From assembly GCF_947502895.1 (NCBI RefSeq), contig NZ_CANNBM010000008.1, positions 1 through 64,000 on the forward strand: a DNA stretch of 64,000 nucleotides. Direction: 5' to 3'. This DNA is from an uncultured Sulfitobacter sp. (lineage in GTDB: Bacteria; Pseudomonadota; Alphaproteobacteria; Rhodobacterales; Rhodobacteraceae). Made by a program: the position numbers and the translations under genes. The stretch's first letter is position 1, and each line of letters starts with the position of its first letter. Below are positions 49,840 to 57,783 of the stretch, piece after piece. The notes below the pieces were generated by a model, which worked only from the letters and a program-made list of their open reading frames with translations, did no database searches and was not told where the DNA came from.

Positions 49840-50352
49840 ATGCCCAAGACGCCAACTGATATTTGCATCGCCTACTTTTCCAGATCGGGACATTCGAAGC
49901 ATCTGGCCACCAAATTGGCAGCCGAATTACATGCTGAACAGATAGAAATAATCAACCCAGCTTATGCCGGGCCCATTCTGGGATACATGCGAGCAGGCTA
50001 CGACAGCTTGCGGCAAAAATCCGCGCTTAGGTCACAACAGAATGCTTCATTCGACGGCTTTGGGCATGTCATTCTTGTCGGGCCAGTTTGGACATCCTTT
50101 CCTGCAGTGCCGCTGCGCGAAATTCTGCGGTCGGAGGGTGATCTGCCTCAGGCCGTTTCATTGTTCCTGACATCAGGTGGGCAATCCTCGCCTGAAAAGG
50201 CCTTCGAAACAGCGGTATCTGACTTGGGCCGCCCCCTTGTCGCCACCGGGTTCTTACCGAATTCCGCAGAGGGTTCGGAGGAAGAGGACCTGATAATTGC
50301 AAGGTTTCTTCCCGAGCTAAAGGAGCCCGAGGCATTGAGTGTACGGTCTTGA
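49840..50352 (+). CDS. Flavodoxin/NADPH-FMN-reductase-fold protein
   Basis: The 170-residue protein opens with I-C-I-A-Y-F-S-R-S-G-H-S-K-H-L-A, the FMN-phosphate loop of flavodoxin-like folds. V-I-L-V-G-P-V-W-T-S-F-P-A-V-P-L follows (near 83-98), the second flavin loop, and L-F-L-T-S-G-G-Q-S-S-P is the third. It should bind FMN and carry or donate electrons in the cytosol. The start at 49840 follows GGAGGT. It is divergent from the Crp/Fnr gene and shares its FNR box. Confidence 0.82.
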   Translation: MPKTPTDICIAYFSRSGHSKHLATKLAAELHAEQIEIINPAYAGPILGYMRAGYDSLRQKSALRSQQNASFDGFGHVILVGPVWTSFPAVPLREILRSEGDLPQAVSLFLTSGGQSSPEKAFETAVSDLGRPLVATGFLPNSAEGSEEEDLIIARFLPELKEPEALSVRS

Positions 50353-50379
50353 AGCCGGCCTTTGCACCATTGCCAAATG

Positions 50380-51234
50380 TCAGCGGCGCAAGACCCTTGG
50401 AAGCATTTCGGGGATGTCCTCAGCAATCAGTCCCGACCCAAATTGGTCTGCACAGCAAAAGTGCAGTTCAGTAGCGATTGTTGCGGCGTCGAAAGCGTCA
50501 AGACCCCTGGCGAGAAGACCCGTCACGAACCCAGCTAGAACATCGCCTGATCCCGCTGTTGCAAGCCAGCCTGTATCGTGTCGGTCACTTGATGATACAA
50601 TGGCGGCTCGACCGTCAGGGGCCGCGACAACTGTCTGAGGACCCTTGAACAGCACAACACATCCCGCTTTTTCCGCTGCATACTGGGCCAACGCTGTGCG
50701 GCTGTTGGTTGTGTCGATGAACTCAGGAATGTAGCGCCGCAACTCGCCTGCATGCGGAGTCAAAACGCTTTGGGCGTTAGATACGGCAGGCAAGTCAAGC
50801 GTGATATCTGCCATCAGCGAGATTGCATCAGCATCAAGACACATGGGCAATGACATAGACAAGCAATGGGCCAGAATTTTCTGCGCTGTCTGATCCAAAC
50901 CAAGGTTAGGTCCGATACAAATTGCGCCTGTCTTTATGTCAGCCAATCGCTGCGGCAATGCGTCCGCTGTCGCGAAGGGTTTCACCATAATGGCATTCAG
51001 TTGGGCCGCATGTTCCGCGATTGCGCCAGATTGACAAACAACGCTGACAAGGCCGGCACCAATACGCAATGCGCCACGGGCAGCCAATCGTGCAGCTCCG
51101 CCTTGGCCTGCGGGTCCCGATATTATGACTGCATGGCCGTAGTCATACTTGTGTCGCTCTCCTGACTTGCGAAGCAAGTTCCAGTGCGCATCTGTCATTT
51201 GAAAGGTGCTGGCATTCATATTGGCAACTGGCAT
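50380..51234 (-). CDS. ADP/ATP-dependent NAD(P)H-hydrate dehydratase
   Basis: The 284-residue protein has the CARKD/YjeF-C kinase fold. It shows K-Y-D-Y-G-H-A-V-I-I-S-G near 30, G-A-A-R-L-A-A-R-G-A-L-R-I-G-A-G-L-V and C-I-G-P-N-L-G-L. L-D-A-D-A-I-S-L follows, then T-P-H-A-G-E and the catalytic A-G-S-G-D-V-L-A-G near 233. It repairs damaged NAD(P)HX in the cytosol. The N-terminal epimerase domain found in bifunctional forms is absent. The ATG at 51232 is supported by AAGGA. A cofactor-repair enzyme fits a redox-stress regulon; a box lies 70-80 bp upstream. Confidence 0.88.
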   Translation of the reverse strand: MPVANMNASTFQMTDAHWNLLRKSGERHKYDYGHAVIISGPAGQGGAARLAARGALRIGAGLVSVVCQSGAIAEHAAQLNAIMVKPFATADALPQRLADIKTGAICIGPNLGLDQTAQKILAHCLSMSLPMCLDADAISLMADITLDLPAVSNAQSVLTPHAGELRRYIPEFIDTTNSRTALAQYAAEKAGCVVLFKGPQTVVAAPDGRAAIVSSSDRHDTGWLATAGSGDVLAGFVTGLLARGLDAFDAATIATELHFCCADQFGSGLIAEDIPEMLPRVLRR

Positions 51235-51253
51235 CAGTGGTATCCTTAGAGCG

Positions 51254-51279
51254 ATCTTGTGTCTTGTCGTACACAAGAT
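51254..51279. repeat. Inverted repeat upstream of the NAD(P)H-hydrate dehydratase gene
   Basis: ATCTTGTGT and its exact complement ACACAAGAT flank eight bases, 20 bp before the leftward ATG. It could be an operator or a hairpin in the mRNA leader. Confidence 0.45.
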
Positions 51280-51302
51280 GGAATGTACTCCCTAGTGGCA
51301 GA

Positions 51303-51316
51303 TTGAGATGGATCAA
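51303..51316. promoter_or_regulatory. FNR-type box upstream of the ABC exporter-PHA synthase operon
   Basis: TTGA-GATGGA-TCAA. A CATAAA -10 (51336-51341) gives a rightward start near 51348, about 38-39 bp from the centre. It is the likely switch of the 51.4-57.3 kb operon, and it may also act on the divergent dehydratase gene. Confidence 0.65.
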
Positions 51317-51364
51317 TGGTCCTGTTTACGGGTGGCATAAAAGGCTCTCTAACAGGAGCATGTT

Positions 51365-52072
51365 TTGGCAGACGTCATTTTCAGAACCCGCGCGGTGACA
51401 AAAATCTACGAGACCGGCGACGTAAAAGTTCATGCGTTGGACGGCGTTGATCTGGAGCTCTACAAAAGTGAGCTCACTGTCTTGCTTGGCCCTTCGGGCA
51501 GCGGGAAGTCAACACTGCTGAATATTCTGGGCGGTCTGGATCATGCCACTGATGGGCGCGTCTGGTTTGAAGAGACGGAATTGACCGACATGTCAGAACG
51601 TGGCTTGACCAAGTACCGCCGCGATCATGTAGGCTTTGTCTTTCAATTCTATAACCTAGTCCCCAGCCTGACCGCGCGCGAAAACGTACAGCTGGTCACC
51701 GATGTGGCACCCAATCCGATGCCCGCCGAGGAGGCTCTTGAACTGGTCGGTCTGGGCAAGCGGATGGATCACTTCCCGTCTGAGATGTCTGGGGGTGAGC
51801 AGCAGCGCGTTGCAATTGCGCGCGCCATTGCCAAACGCCCACAGATTTTGCTGTGTGATGAACCCACGGGCGCATTGGACAGCACAACGGGTGTGCAGGT
51901 GCTCGAGGTGCTGCGTGACATCAACGAGCGGTTCGGCACCACCACAGTTGTTATCACCCATAACGCCGAGATTCAGCGGATGGCGCATAGGGTCATCTTT
52001 TTTCAAGACGGCAAAATCAGCGAAGTGCGCGTGAACGACAAACGGATCGCGCCCTGCGAGATTGTGTGGTGA
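51365..52072 (+). CDS. MacB/LolD-type ABC transporter ATP-binding protein
   Basis: The 235-residue ATPase has Walker A G-P-S-G-S-G-K-S-T (42-50), Q-loop F-V-F-Q-F-Y-N-L-V-P-S-L-T and signature M-S-G-G-E-Q-Q-R-V-A. Walker B is I-L-L-C-D-E-P-T-G-A-L-D. F-Q-F-Y-N-L-V-P-S-L-T-A-x-E-N marks the LolD/MacB mechanotransmission group. It uses a TTG start with AGGAG before it. Its stop overlaps the start of the permease gene. With the adaptor further on it forms an ABC exporter. Confidence 0.9.
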   Translation: MADVIFRTRAVTKIYETGDVKVHALDGVDLELYKSELTVLLGPSGSGKSTLLNILGGLDHATDGRVWFEETELTDMSERGLTKYRRDHVGFVFQFYNLVPSLTARENVQLVTDVAPNPMPAEEALELVGLGKRMDHFPSEMSGGEQQRVAIARAIAKRPQILLCDEPTGALDSTTGVQVLEVLRDINERFGTTTVVITHNAEIQRMAHRVIFFQDGKISEVRVNDKRIAPCEIVW

Positions 52073-54441
52073 ACCATATGCAAGCGATTGACCGCAAATT
52101 ACTGCGCGACTTTAGGCGACTGTGGATTCAGGCGGTGGCAATTGCATTGGTGCTGGCGTGTGGTGTCGCCATCCTGCTGACGTCCGTAGGCATGTACAAT
52201 GCTATGTCGCAGACGCGCACCGCCTATTATGAACGCAATCGCTTTGCGGACGTCTTTGCCATCACAACACGTGCGCCTCTATCGTTGCTCTCCGAGATTT
52301 CTCAAATTGACGGCGTACTCGGTGTCGAGGCGCGAATATCAGGTGATGCAATCCTTGATATCCCCGGTCGAACACGCGCCGCCGTGGGCCATGTCCTGTC
52401 TTACCCTGAAACCTCTGACCCCGTTCTGAACGTCCCTCTTCTCGTTACCGGTCGGTTTCCCGATCCGCTCAGCACCAACGAAGTCGTAGTAAATGCGCCC
52501 TTTGCCCAAGCAAACGGCTTTAGTGAAGGTGATAGGTTCAGCGCCAATCTGCGGGGGCAAAAGCGTGACCTCATCATTGTGGGCACCGTCCTGTCGCCCG
52601 AGTTTGTCTACACCATCGGCCCGGGTGCTTTGATGCCTGACAATGCTGCATTTGGTATCATCTGGATGTCTGAGCGCGCTGCGGCTGCCGCCTATAACAT
52701 GACGGGTGCCTTCAACAACATCTCGCTTTCGTTGGCGGCGGGGATGCAGGCAGCGCCAGTCATTGATGCGCTTGATACCCTGTTAGCGCCCTTTGGCGGG
52801 CTGGGCGCATACGACCGCACGACACATCAATCCGATGCTTTCCTTGAGGCTGAAATCAACCAGCTCAAAGGCATGGCCGCGATCCTGCCGCCGATCTTCT
52901 TTGGCATCTCGGCCTTTCTGGTCAGCATGGTGATGGGTCGGATCATCGCTTTGGAACGCAGTGAGATTGGCCTACTGAAAGCGATTGGGTATTCGAACAC
53001 AGAGATTTGCCTGCATTACCTGATGCTTGCCGGACTGATTGCCATCGTCGGCGTCGGTGTCGGCTGGATTGCAGGTACGATGCTCGCGCAAAGCACAGCC
53101 AAGCAATATGCCGAATTCTTCAACTTTCCTTATGTGATTTTTCGCGTGTCCTATTGGGTTTATGCCGCCGCAGGTCTGGCCGGACTTGCAACCACAAGCC
53201 TAGGCGCCGCTCAAGCAGCCCTCAAAGCCGCAAGAATTGCGCCCGCAATTGCAATGCAGCCCCCTGCCCCGCCACGTTTCAAACGCTCTTTCATTGATGA
53301 GGCAATGCCGCGCATGCGTCTGGCACAATCCACAGTGATGATCTTGCGCTCACTTCTACGCTGGCCAGTGCGTAGCTTTCTGACATCACTGGGACTGGCC
53401 CTCGCCGTGGCATCCGTGATCGCTGCAACCTTTATCAATGACGCATTGGACGAGATCGTCGATCTGGCGTTTTACCAAACCAACCGTCAAGACGCGATGT
53501 TACTGTTTGCTCAAGACGTGCCCGAAGCCGCTCTCGAAGACGTGCGCAATCTGCCCGGTGTTCTCCAAGCCGAAAGTCAGCGGTTTCACGCAGCGATCTT
53601 GCGCCATGGGCATCTGACCAAGCGCGCAGCAGTGGAATCCCGCCGTCCCGGCAATGATCTGAGCCGTGTTTTGGACGCAGATGGCCACTTGCTGGATGTG
53701 CCACCAGGCGGGATCGTGTTGTCTGAACGGCTGGCTGGGCATTTGGGCGTGAAGGCAGATGACAACATTGAAATCTCGTTCCTGAGCGGCAGGCGCGAGA
53801 CATTCACTGTACCCGTGACCGCCCTTGTTGAACTGCATTTTGGTTTGGGTGCCTACATGGACTTTGAGACCATGAACGCGATGTTCCGGCAGGCCCCGCG
53901 CGTCTCAACCGTGAATGTCACGCTTGATGAAAGCCAATCTGATGCACTGCATGCCGCGATCAAAGAAACACCCAATATCACTGGCATTGTCGAGATGAAT
54001 GAGAACCGCCAATCGTTTCAGGATACAATTGAGGAAAACATCGTTGTGATGAACTCTATCTACATCATCGTTGCTGTTTTGATCACTGTGGGCGTCACCT
54101 ATAACGCCGCACGCATTCAACTTTCAGAACGCGCGCGCGAACTTGCCAGCCTGCGCATCCTCGGGTTTGGACGCGGCGAGGTATCCTATATCCTGATGGG
54201 TGAGATGATGCTGATTGCTCTTATCGCGCAGCCGATTGGCTGGCTCATCGGCGCGTGGATTGCCCGTCTGATGACCAATAATTTTACCAGCGACATCTAT
54301 GCCATCCCGCTGGTCCTGAAACCCGCAACCTTCACGCTTGCCAGTCTTGTGGTGCTCACGGCCGCCTTCGTCTCTGTGATGATCGTGCGCCGGCGGCTCG
54401 ACCGCCTCGATCTGGTGTCCGTTATGAAAACAAGGGAGTGA
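52066..54441 (+). CDS. FtsX/MacB-type ABC permease
   Basis: The 791-residue protein has the double FtsX layout: a helix at about 20-45, a large periplasmic domain, and three helices near 280-375. A second helix near 425-450 is followed by a second domain and three more helices near 660-785. The FtsX signature F-F-G-I-S-A-F-L-V-S-M-V-M-G-R-I and E-I-G-L-L-K-A-I-G-Y-S lie near 285-310. It moves lipids or peptides outward by mechanical coupling. The exact start is unsure: GTG at 52066 or 52069, or ATG at 52078. It overlaps the ATPase stop and precedes the adaptor by 4 bp. Confidence 0.88.
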   Translation: MVNHMQAIDRKLLRDFRRLWIQAVAIALVLACGVAILLTSVGMYNAMSQTRTAYYERNRFADVFAITTRAPLSLLSEISQIDGVLGVEARISGDAILDIPGRTRAAVGHVLSYPETSDPVLNVPLLVTGRFPDPLSTNEVVVNAPFAQANGFSEGDRFSANLRGQKRDLIIVGTVLSPEFVYTIGPGALMPDNAAFGIIWMSERAAAAAYNMTGAFNNISLSLAAGMQAAPVIDALDTLLAPFGGLGAYDRTTHQSDAFLEAEINQLKGMAAILPPIFFGISAFLVSMVMGRIIALERSEIGLLKAIGYSNTEICLHYLMLAGLIAIVGVGVGWIAGTMLAQSTAKQYAEFFNFPYVIFRVSYWVYAAAGLAGLATTSLGAAQAALKAARIAPAIAMQPPAPPRFKRSFIDEAMPRMRLAQSTVMILRSLLRWPVRSFLTSLGLALAVASVIAATFINDALDEIVDLAFYQTNRQDAMLLFAQDVPEAALEDVRNLPGVLQAESQRFHAAILRHGHLTKRAAVESRRPGNDLSRVLDADGHLLDVPPGGIVLSERLAGHLGVKADDNIEISFLSGRRETFTVPVTALVELHFGLGAYMDFETMNAMFRQAPRVSTVNVTLDESQSDALHAAIKETPNITGIVEMNENRQSFQDTIEENIVVMNSIYIIVAVLITVGVTYNAARIQLSERARELASLRILGFGRGEVSYILMGEMMLIALIAQPIGWLIGAWIARLMTNNFTSDIYAIPLVLKPATFTLASLVVLTAAFVSVMIVRRRLDRLDLVSVMKTRE

Positions 54442-54445
54442 CCTC

Positions 54446-55657
54446 ATGTCCTTTTCCACCCGTACCCTTATCCTTATTGGTATCGGCGTCACGCTTGTAG
54501 CAGGGCTTTCTTATGTTAGCTTTCGCACGGACCCGGTGCCGGTTGATCTGGCGACAGTCACCCAAGGTCCGATGGAAGTGACGATTAACGCAGATGGACA
54601 AAGCCAGGTGCGCGATCTGTTCGAGGTCGCATCGCCCATTTCCGGAACTGCGTTGCGCTCGCCCGTGTCCGAAGGCGATCTGGTACGCGCGGGCCAGACG
54701 GTTGTGGCCATCGTGCAGCCCGCGTCATCGGGGTTACTGGACGCGCGGTCTCAGCTTCAGGCTGAAGCCGCTTTGCAAGAGGCGCAGGCCGCCCGCCATG
54801 TGGCGCAAGCCGATCTGAAACAGGCCGAAGAAACCGCGCGATTTGCGAAATCGCAATTTGAGCGGACGCAGGCGTTGGTGACACGCGGTGTCGCGTCAAT
54901 CACACGAATGGAAGATGATACGCAGCGCCTTGCAGTCGCCGATGCGACGATCGAGGCGGCGCAGGCGCGTATCGAAATGGCCGATGGTGCGATTGAGCGC
55001 GCCCGCGCAACGTTGCTGATACCCAAAACGTCAGAAGCTTCGACTGAGGGCTGCTGCGTTCAGATCAAAGCACCCAGTAACGGCGTTGTCCTGTCAGTGG
55101 CGGCGACCAGCGAGCGGCCTGTTTCCATTGGCGCGCCGTTGGTCAGTATCGGCGATCCGGGTAAGCTTGAACTCGTTGCAGACATCCTGTCAAACGATGC
55201 GGTGCGGCTTAGCCTTGGTGCAACTGCGTATGTGGAGCGGTGGGGCGGGCCAGGCATTCTGGAAGCGAAACTTGACCGCATTGATCCCAAAGCACGCACA
55301 AAAGTGTCGGCACTTGGGATCGAAGAACAGCGGGTGAATGCTTATTTTCTGCTGACCACCCCCGCCGACAAACGGCCTAATCTGGGCGACGGGTTTTCCG
55401 TGTTTCTGCGCATAATAGAATGGCGCGCGGAAAGTACGCTTCAAGTGCCTTCGAGTGCCGTGTTCCGACAGGATACGGAATGGGCTGTGTTCGTGGCAGT
55501 CGAAGGATTGGCGGAAAAGCGCGCGGTGAAACTTGGGCGGCGCAATGACCGGATGGTTGAAGTCCTGAGTGGATTGGAAGCCGCTGAACAGGTTGTCACC
55601 CACCCCAGCGATGACATCGCCGCCGGGGTTTCTCTGGTCGAGCGGTCGCAACTATGA
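54446..55657 (+). CDS. HlyD-family efflux adaptor
   Basis: The 403-residue membrane-fusion protein has one N-terminal helix (about 7-25). A lipoyl half follows with V-A-S-P-I-S-G-T-A-L-R-S-P-V, then a long Ala/Glu/Gln helical hairpin (about 98-185). The other half has C-C-V-Q-I-K-A-P-S-N-G-V-V, where the Cys pair is unusual. It links the FtsX-type permease to an outer-membrane duct. GGGAG precedes the ATG. Its stop overlaps the PHA synthase start by 4 bp (ATGA), so all four genes are one transcript. Confidence 0.88.
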   Translation: MSFSTRTLILIGIGVTLVAGLSYVSFRTDPVPVDLATVTQGPMEVTINADGQSQVRDLFEVASPISGTALRSPVSEGDLVRAGQTVVAIVQPASSGLLDARSQLQAEAALQEAQAARHVAQADLKQAEETARFAKSQFERTQALVTRGVASITRMEDDTQRLAVADATIEAAQARIEMADGAIERARATLLIPKTSEASTEGCCVQIKAPSNGVVLSVAATSERPVSIGAPLVSIGDPGKLELVADILSNDAVRLSLGATAYVERWGGPGILEAKLDRIDPKARTKVSALGIEEQRVNAYFLLTTPADKRPNLGDGFSVFLRIIEWRAESTLQVPSSAVFRQDTEWAVFVAVEGLAEKRAVKLGRRNDRMVEVLSGLEAAEQVVTHPSDDIAAGVSLVERSQL

Positions 55658-57300
55658 GCAAAGATCAACCCCCGCCGCCCGGTCTTGACGCGCAATGGCA
55701 CGCGGCGTTGGGTCAATTGACGGGTGGGCTTTCGCCTGCAGCGCTTGCAACAGCTTATATAGACTGGTGGCTGCACCTGATCGGCTCACCAGAAAAGCAG
55801 GCCGAGCTTATGAAACGGGCGTTGGATAGCGCCGCACCGACAGATCAAAGCGATCCGCGATTTGACAATCCGGCTTGGGATCCCTTTCCCTATAACGTGT
55901 TGTCCCAAGGATTTCTGGTTGCACAAAACTGGTGGGATGTCGCGACAACTAACGTGCACGGTGTCGAACCGAAACATGCAAACATCATCAACTTTGTTGC
56001 ACGTCAGTGGCTTGATATGCTCTCACCCGCGAACTTCGCTGCGACTAACCCATTCGTGCTGAGGCGCACACAGCAGGAAGCCGGGCAAAACCTGCTCAGG
56101 GGCACTCAGTATTGGTTAGAAGACTTCAACCGACTTTTGACAAAACAGCCCCGTACTTCGGGCAAATATGTTGTTGGCACAGACCTTGCCACGACCCCCG
56201 GCGACGTGGTGATGCGCAATGATCTGGTCGAGCTCATCCGTTACCGCCCTACGACGGCTAAGGTCCATCCCGAACCAATTCTGATTGTGCCTGCATGGAT
56301 TATGAAGTTCTATATTCTGGACCTGACGGCGCAACGGTCTCTCGTTGCGTATCTGCGGGATCAAGGGTTTGAGGTGTTTATCCTGTCCTGGAAGAACCCC
56401 GTTGAGGCGGATGCAGACCTTTCAATACAAGACTACATAGACCTTGGTGTGCGCGCCGCCATTGCGCATATCAAGGAGATGGGGCATCAGCGCCTGCATG
56501 CAGCAGGATATTGTCTGGGCGGCACGCTCTTGTCGATCGTCGCCGCAGCGCTCGCGCGTGACAGCGATGAAAGCCTTGCCAGTATCAGTTTGCTTGCCGC
56601 TCAGGTGGACTTTTCGGAACCGGGTGAGCTGGGCCTGTTTATCAATGAAAGTCAGGTCGCATTCCTTGAGGACATCATGGCAACGCGCGGGTATCTGAAA
56701 GCAGATCAAATGGCCGGTGCATTCCAGCTCTTGCGCTCGAACGATCTGATCTGGAGCCGGGTGATACGCCATTATCTGCTGGGCGAGCGTACCCCCGACA
56801 ACCCTTTAATGGCTTGGAATGCAGATGCGACACGGATGCCCGCACGCATGCACACGCAATATCTGCGACAGTTGTTTCTAAAGAACGATCTGGCGAAGGG
56901 ACGGTTCAAAGTGGATGGCAAGGCAGTGGCGCTTAGCGACGTTCGCGGCGGTATCTATTGCGTCGCGACAGAGTCAGACCACGTTTCGCCTTGGACATCC
57001 GTCTACCGGCTTGCACTGTTGACGGATACGGACGTGACCTTTGTATTAATCAGCGGTGGTCACAACGGCGGGATATTGTCAGAGCCGGGTCACAAAGGAC
57101 GGCACTTTCGCGCAGGACATAAATTAGAAGGGGATGCCCATGTTACGGCCCCCGAATGGTATGACAATCATGTCCCGCAGGACGGATCATGGTGGCCGCA
57201 TTGGGCAGATTGGTTGCGACAGAACAGTAGCGTCCCAATGAAACCTACGGCCCCAAGAGAAATTTTGGGAGCCGCACCCGGTCGCTACGTCTTTGGATAG
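55654..57300 (+). CDS. phaC: Poly(3-hydroxyalkanoate) synthase, class I-like
   Basis: The 548-residue enzyme has the PHA synthase order. An N-terminal domain (W-W-D-V-A-T-T-N-V-H-G-V near 93) precedes the alpha/beta hydrolase with the lipase-like box G-Y-C-L-G-G, nucleophile Cys287. Asp442 lies in E-S-D-H-V-S-P and His470 in G-G-H-N-G-G-I. The triad and length fit class I synthases, which polymerise hydroxyacyl-CoA into granules. It lies apart from phaA/phaB, at the end of an ABC-exporter operon. A phasin gene faces it 9 bp downstream. Confidence 0.9.
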   Translation: MSKDQPPPPGLDAQWHAALGQLTGGLSPAALATAYIDWWLHLIGSPEKQAELMKRALDSAAPTDQSDPRFDNPAWDPFPYNVLSQGFLVAQNWWDVATTNVHGVEPKHANIINFVARQWLDMLSPANFAATNPFVLRRTQQEAGQNLLRGTQYWLEDFNRLLTKQPRTSGKYVVGTDLATTPGDVVMRNDLVELIRYRPTTAKVHPEPILIVPAWIMKFYILDLTAQRSLVAYLRDQGFEVFILSWKNPVEADADLSIQDYIDLGVRAAIAHIKEMGHQRLHAAGYCLGGTLLSIVAAALARDSDESLASISLLAAQVDFSEPGELGLFINESQVAFLEDIMATRGYLKADQMAGAFQLLRSNDLIWSRVIRHYLLGERTPDNPLMAWNADATRMPARMHTQYLRQLFLKNDLAKGRFKVDGKAVALSDVRGGIYCVATESDHVSPWTSVYRLALLTDTDVTFVLISGGHNGGILSEPGHKGRHFRAGHKLEGDAHVTAPEWYDNHVPQDGSWWPHWADWLRQNSSVPMKPTAPREILGAAPGRYVFG

Positions 57301-57309
57301 ATAAAGCGA

Positions 57310-57651
57310 TCAGTCTTGCTTGGTCCCAAAAGCCTTCGTCCCCATCTCAACAAGCTTGCCGGTTTCGGCCCGATACTGATTCATCGCCTTCTGGATGAAC
57401 TGGGCCTGAATATGCTGTAGATCAGTGGAATTATTGCAATGCAGGACTTCATGCTGGGTTTTTACGTCTTCCTTGATACGCTCGGCGACAAAACTGGCCA
57501 CCTCTGCGCTCATATCGCTGATGGCTTCAACCCATGCTGTGCCCATGCCCATCATGCTGCCCAATCCGGCTTCCTGAAGCTGCGTCATCGCATTGAAAGG
57601 CGCATCCGCTGCGGTTGTTGTCTTGTCCTGAGTAGATGACTTGTCAGCCAT
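57310..57651 (-). CDS. Phasin family granule-associated protein
   Basis: The 113-residue protein has an amphipathic helical body (F-N-A-M-T-Q-L-Q-E-A-G-L near 19-30, then W-V-E-A-I-S-D-M-S-A-E-V-A-S-F-V-A-E-R). It ends in a polar Q-Y-R-A-E-T-G-K-L-V tail, matching the phasin_2 layout. It would coat PHA granules made by the neighbouring synthase. GGAGGAT precedes the ATG at 57649-57651. It is convergent with phaC, and an FNR box lies about 60 bp upstream. Confidence 0.78.
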   Translation of the reverse strand: MADKSSTQDKTTTAADAPFNAMTQLQEAGLGSMMGMGTAWVEAISDMSAEVASFVAERIKEDVKTQHEVLHCNNSTDLQHIQAQFIQKAMNQYRAETGKLVEMGTKAFGTKQD

Positions 57652-57711
57652 GTCTGATCCTCCGATGTGTGTTGACATGTAGAAATTCTACGCCCGTCAG
57701 AACCGTAGCTT

Positions 57712-57725
57712 TTGATATGGCTCAA
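57712..57725. promoter_or_regulatory. FNR-type box between phasin and P-type ATPase genes
   Basis: TTGA-TATGGC-TCAA. The centre is about 41 bp from a predicted rightward start near 57760, with ATACCT (57748-57753) as -10, so it likely activates the ATPase gene. The phasin gene may share it. Confidence 0.68.
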
Positions 57726-57783
57726 CCAGCCGTGAACTTTCTGGCCGATACCTGCGTAGAATTTGACGCGCGAAAGGTACACA

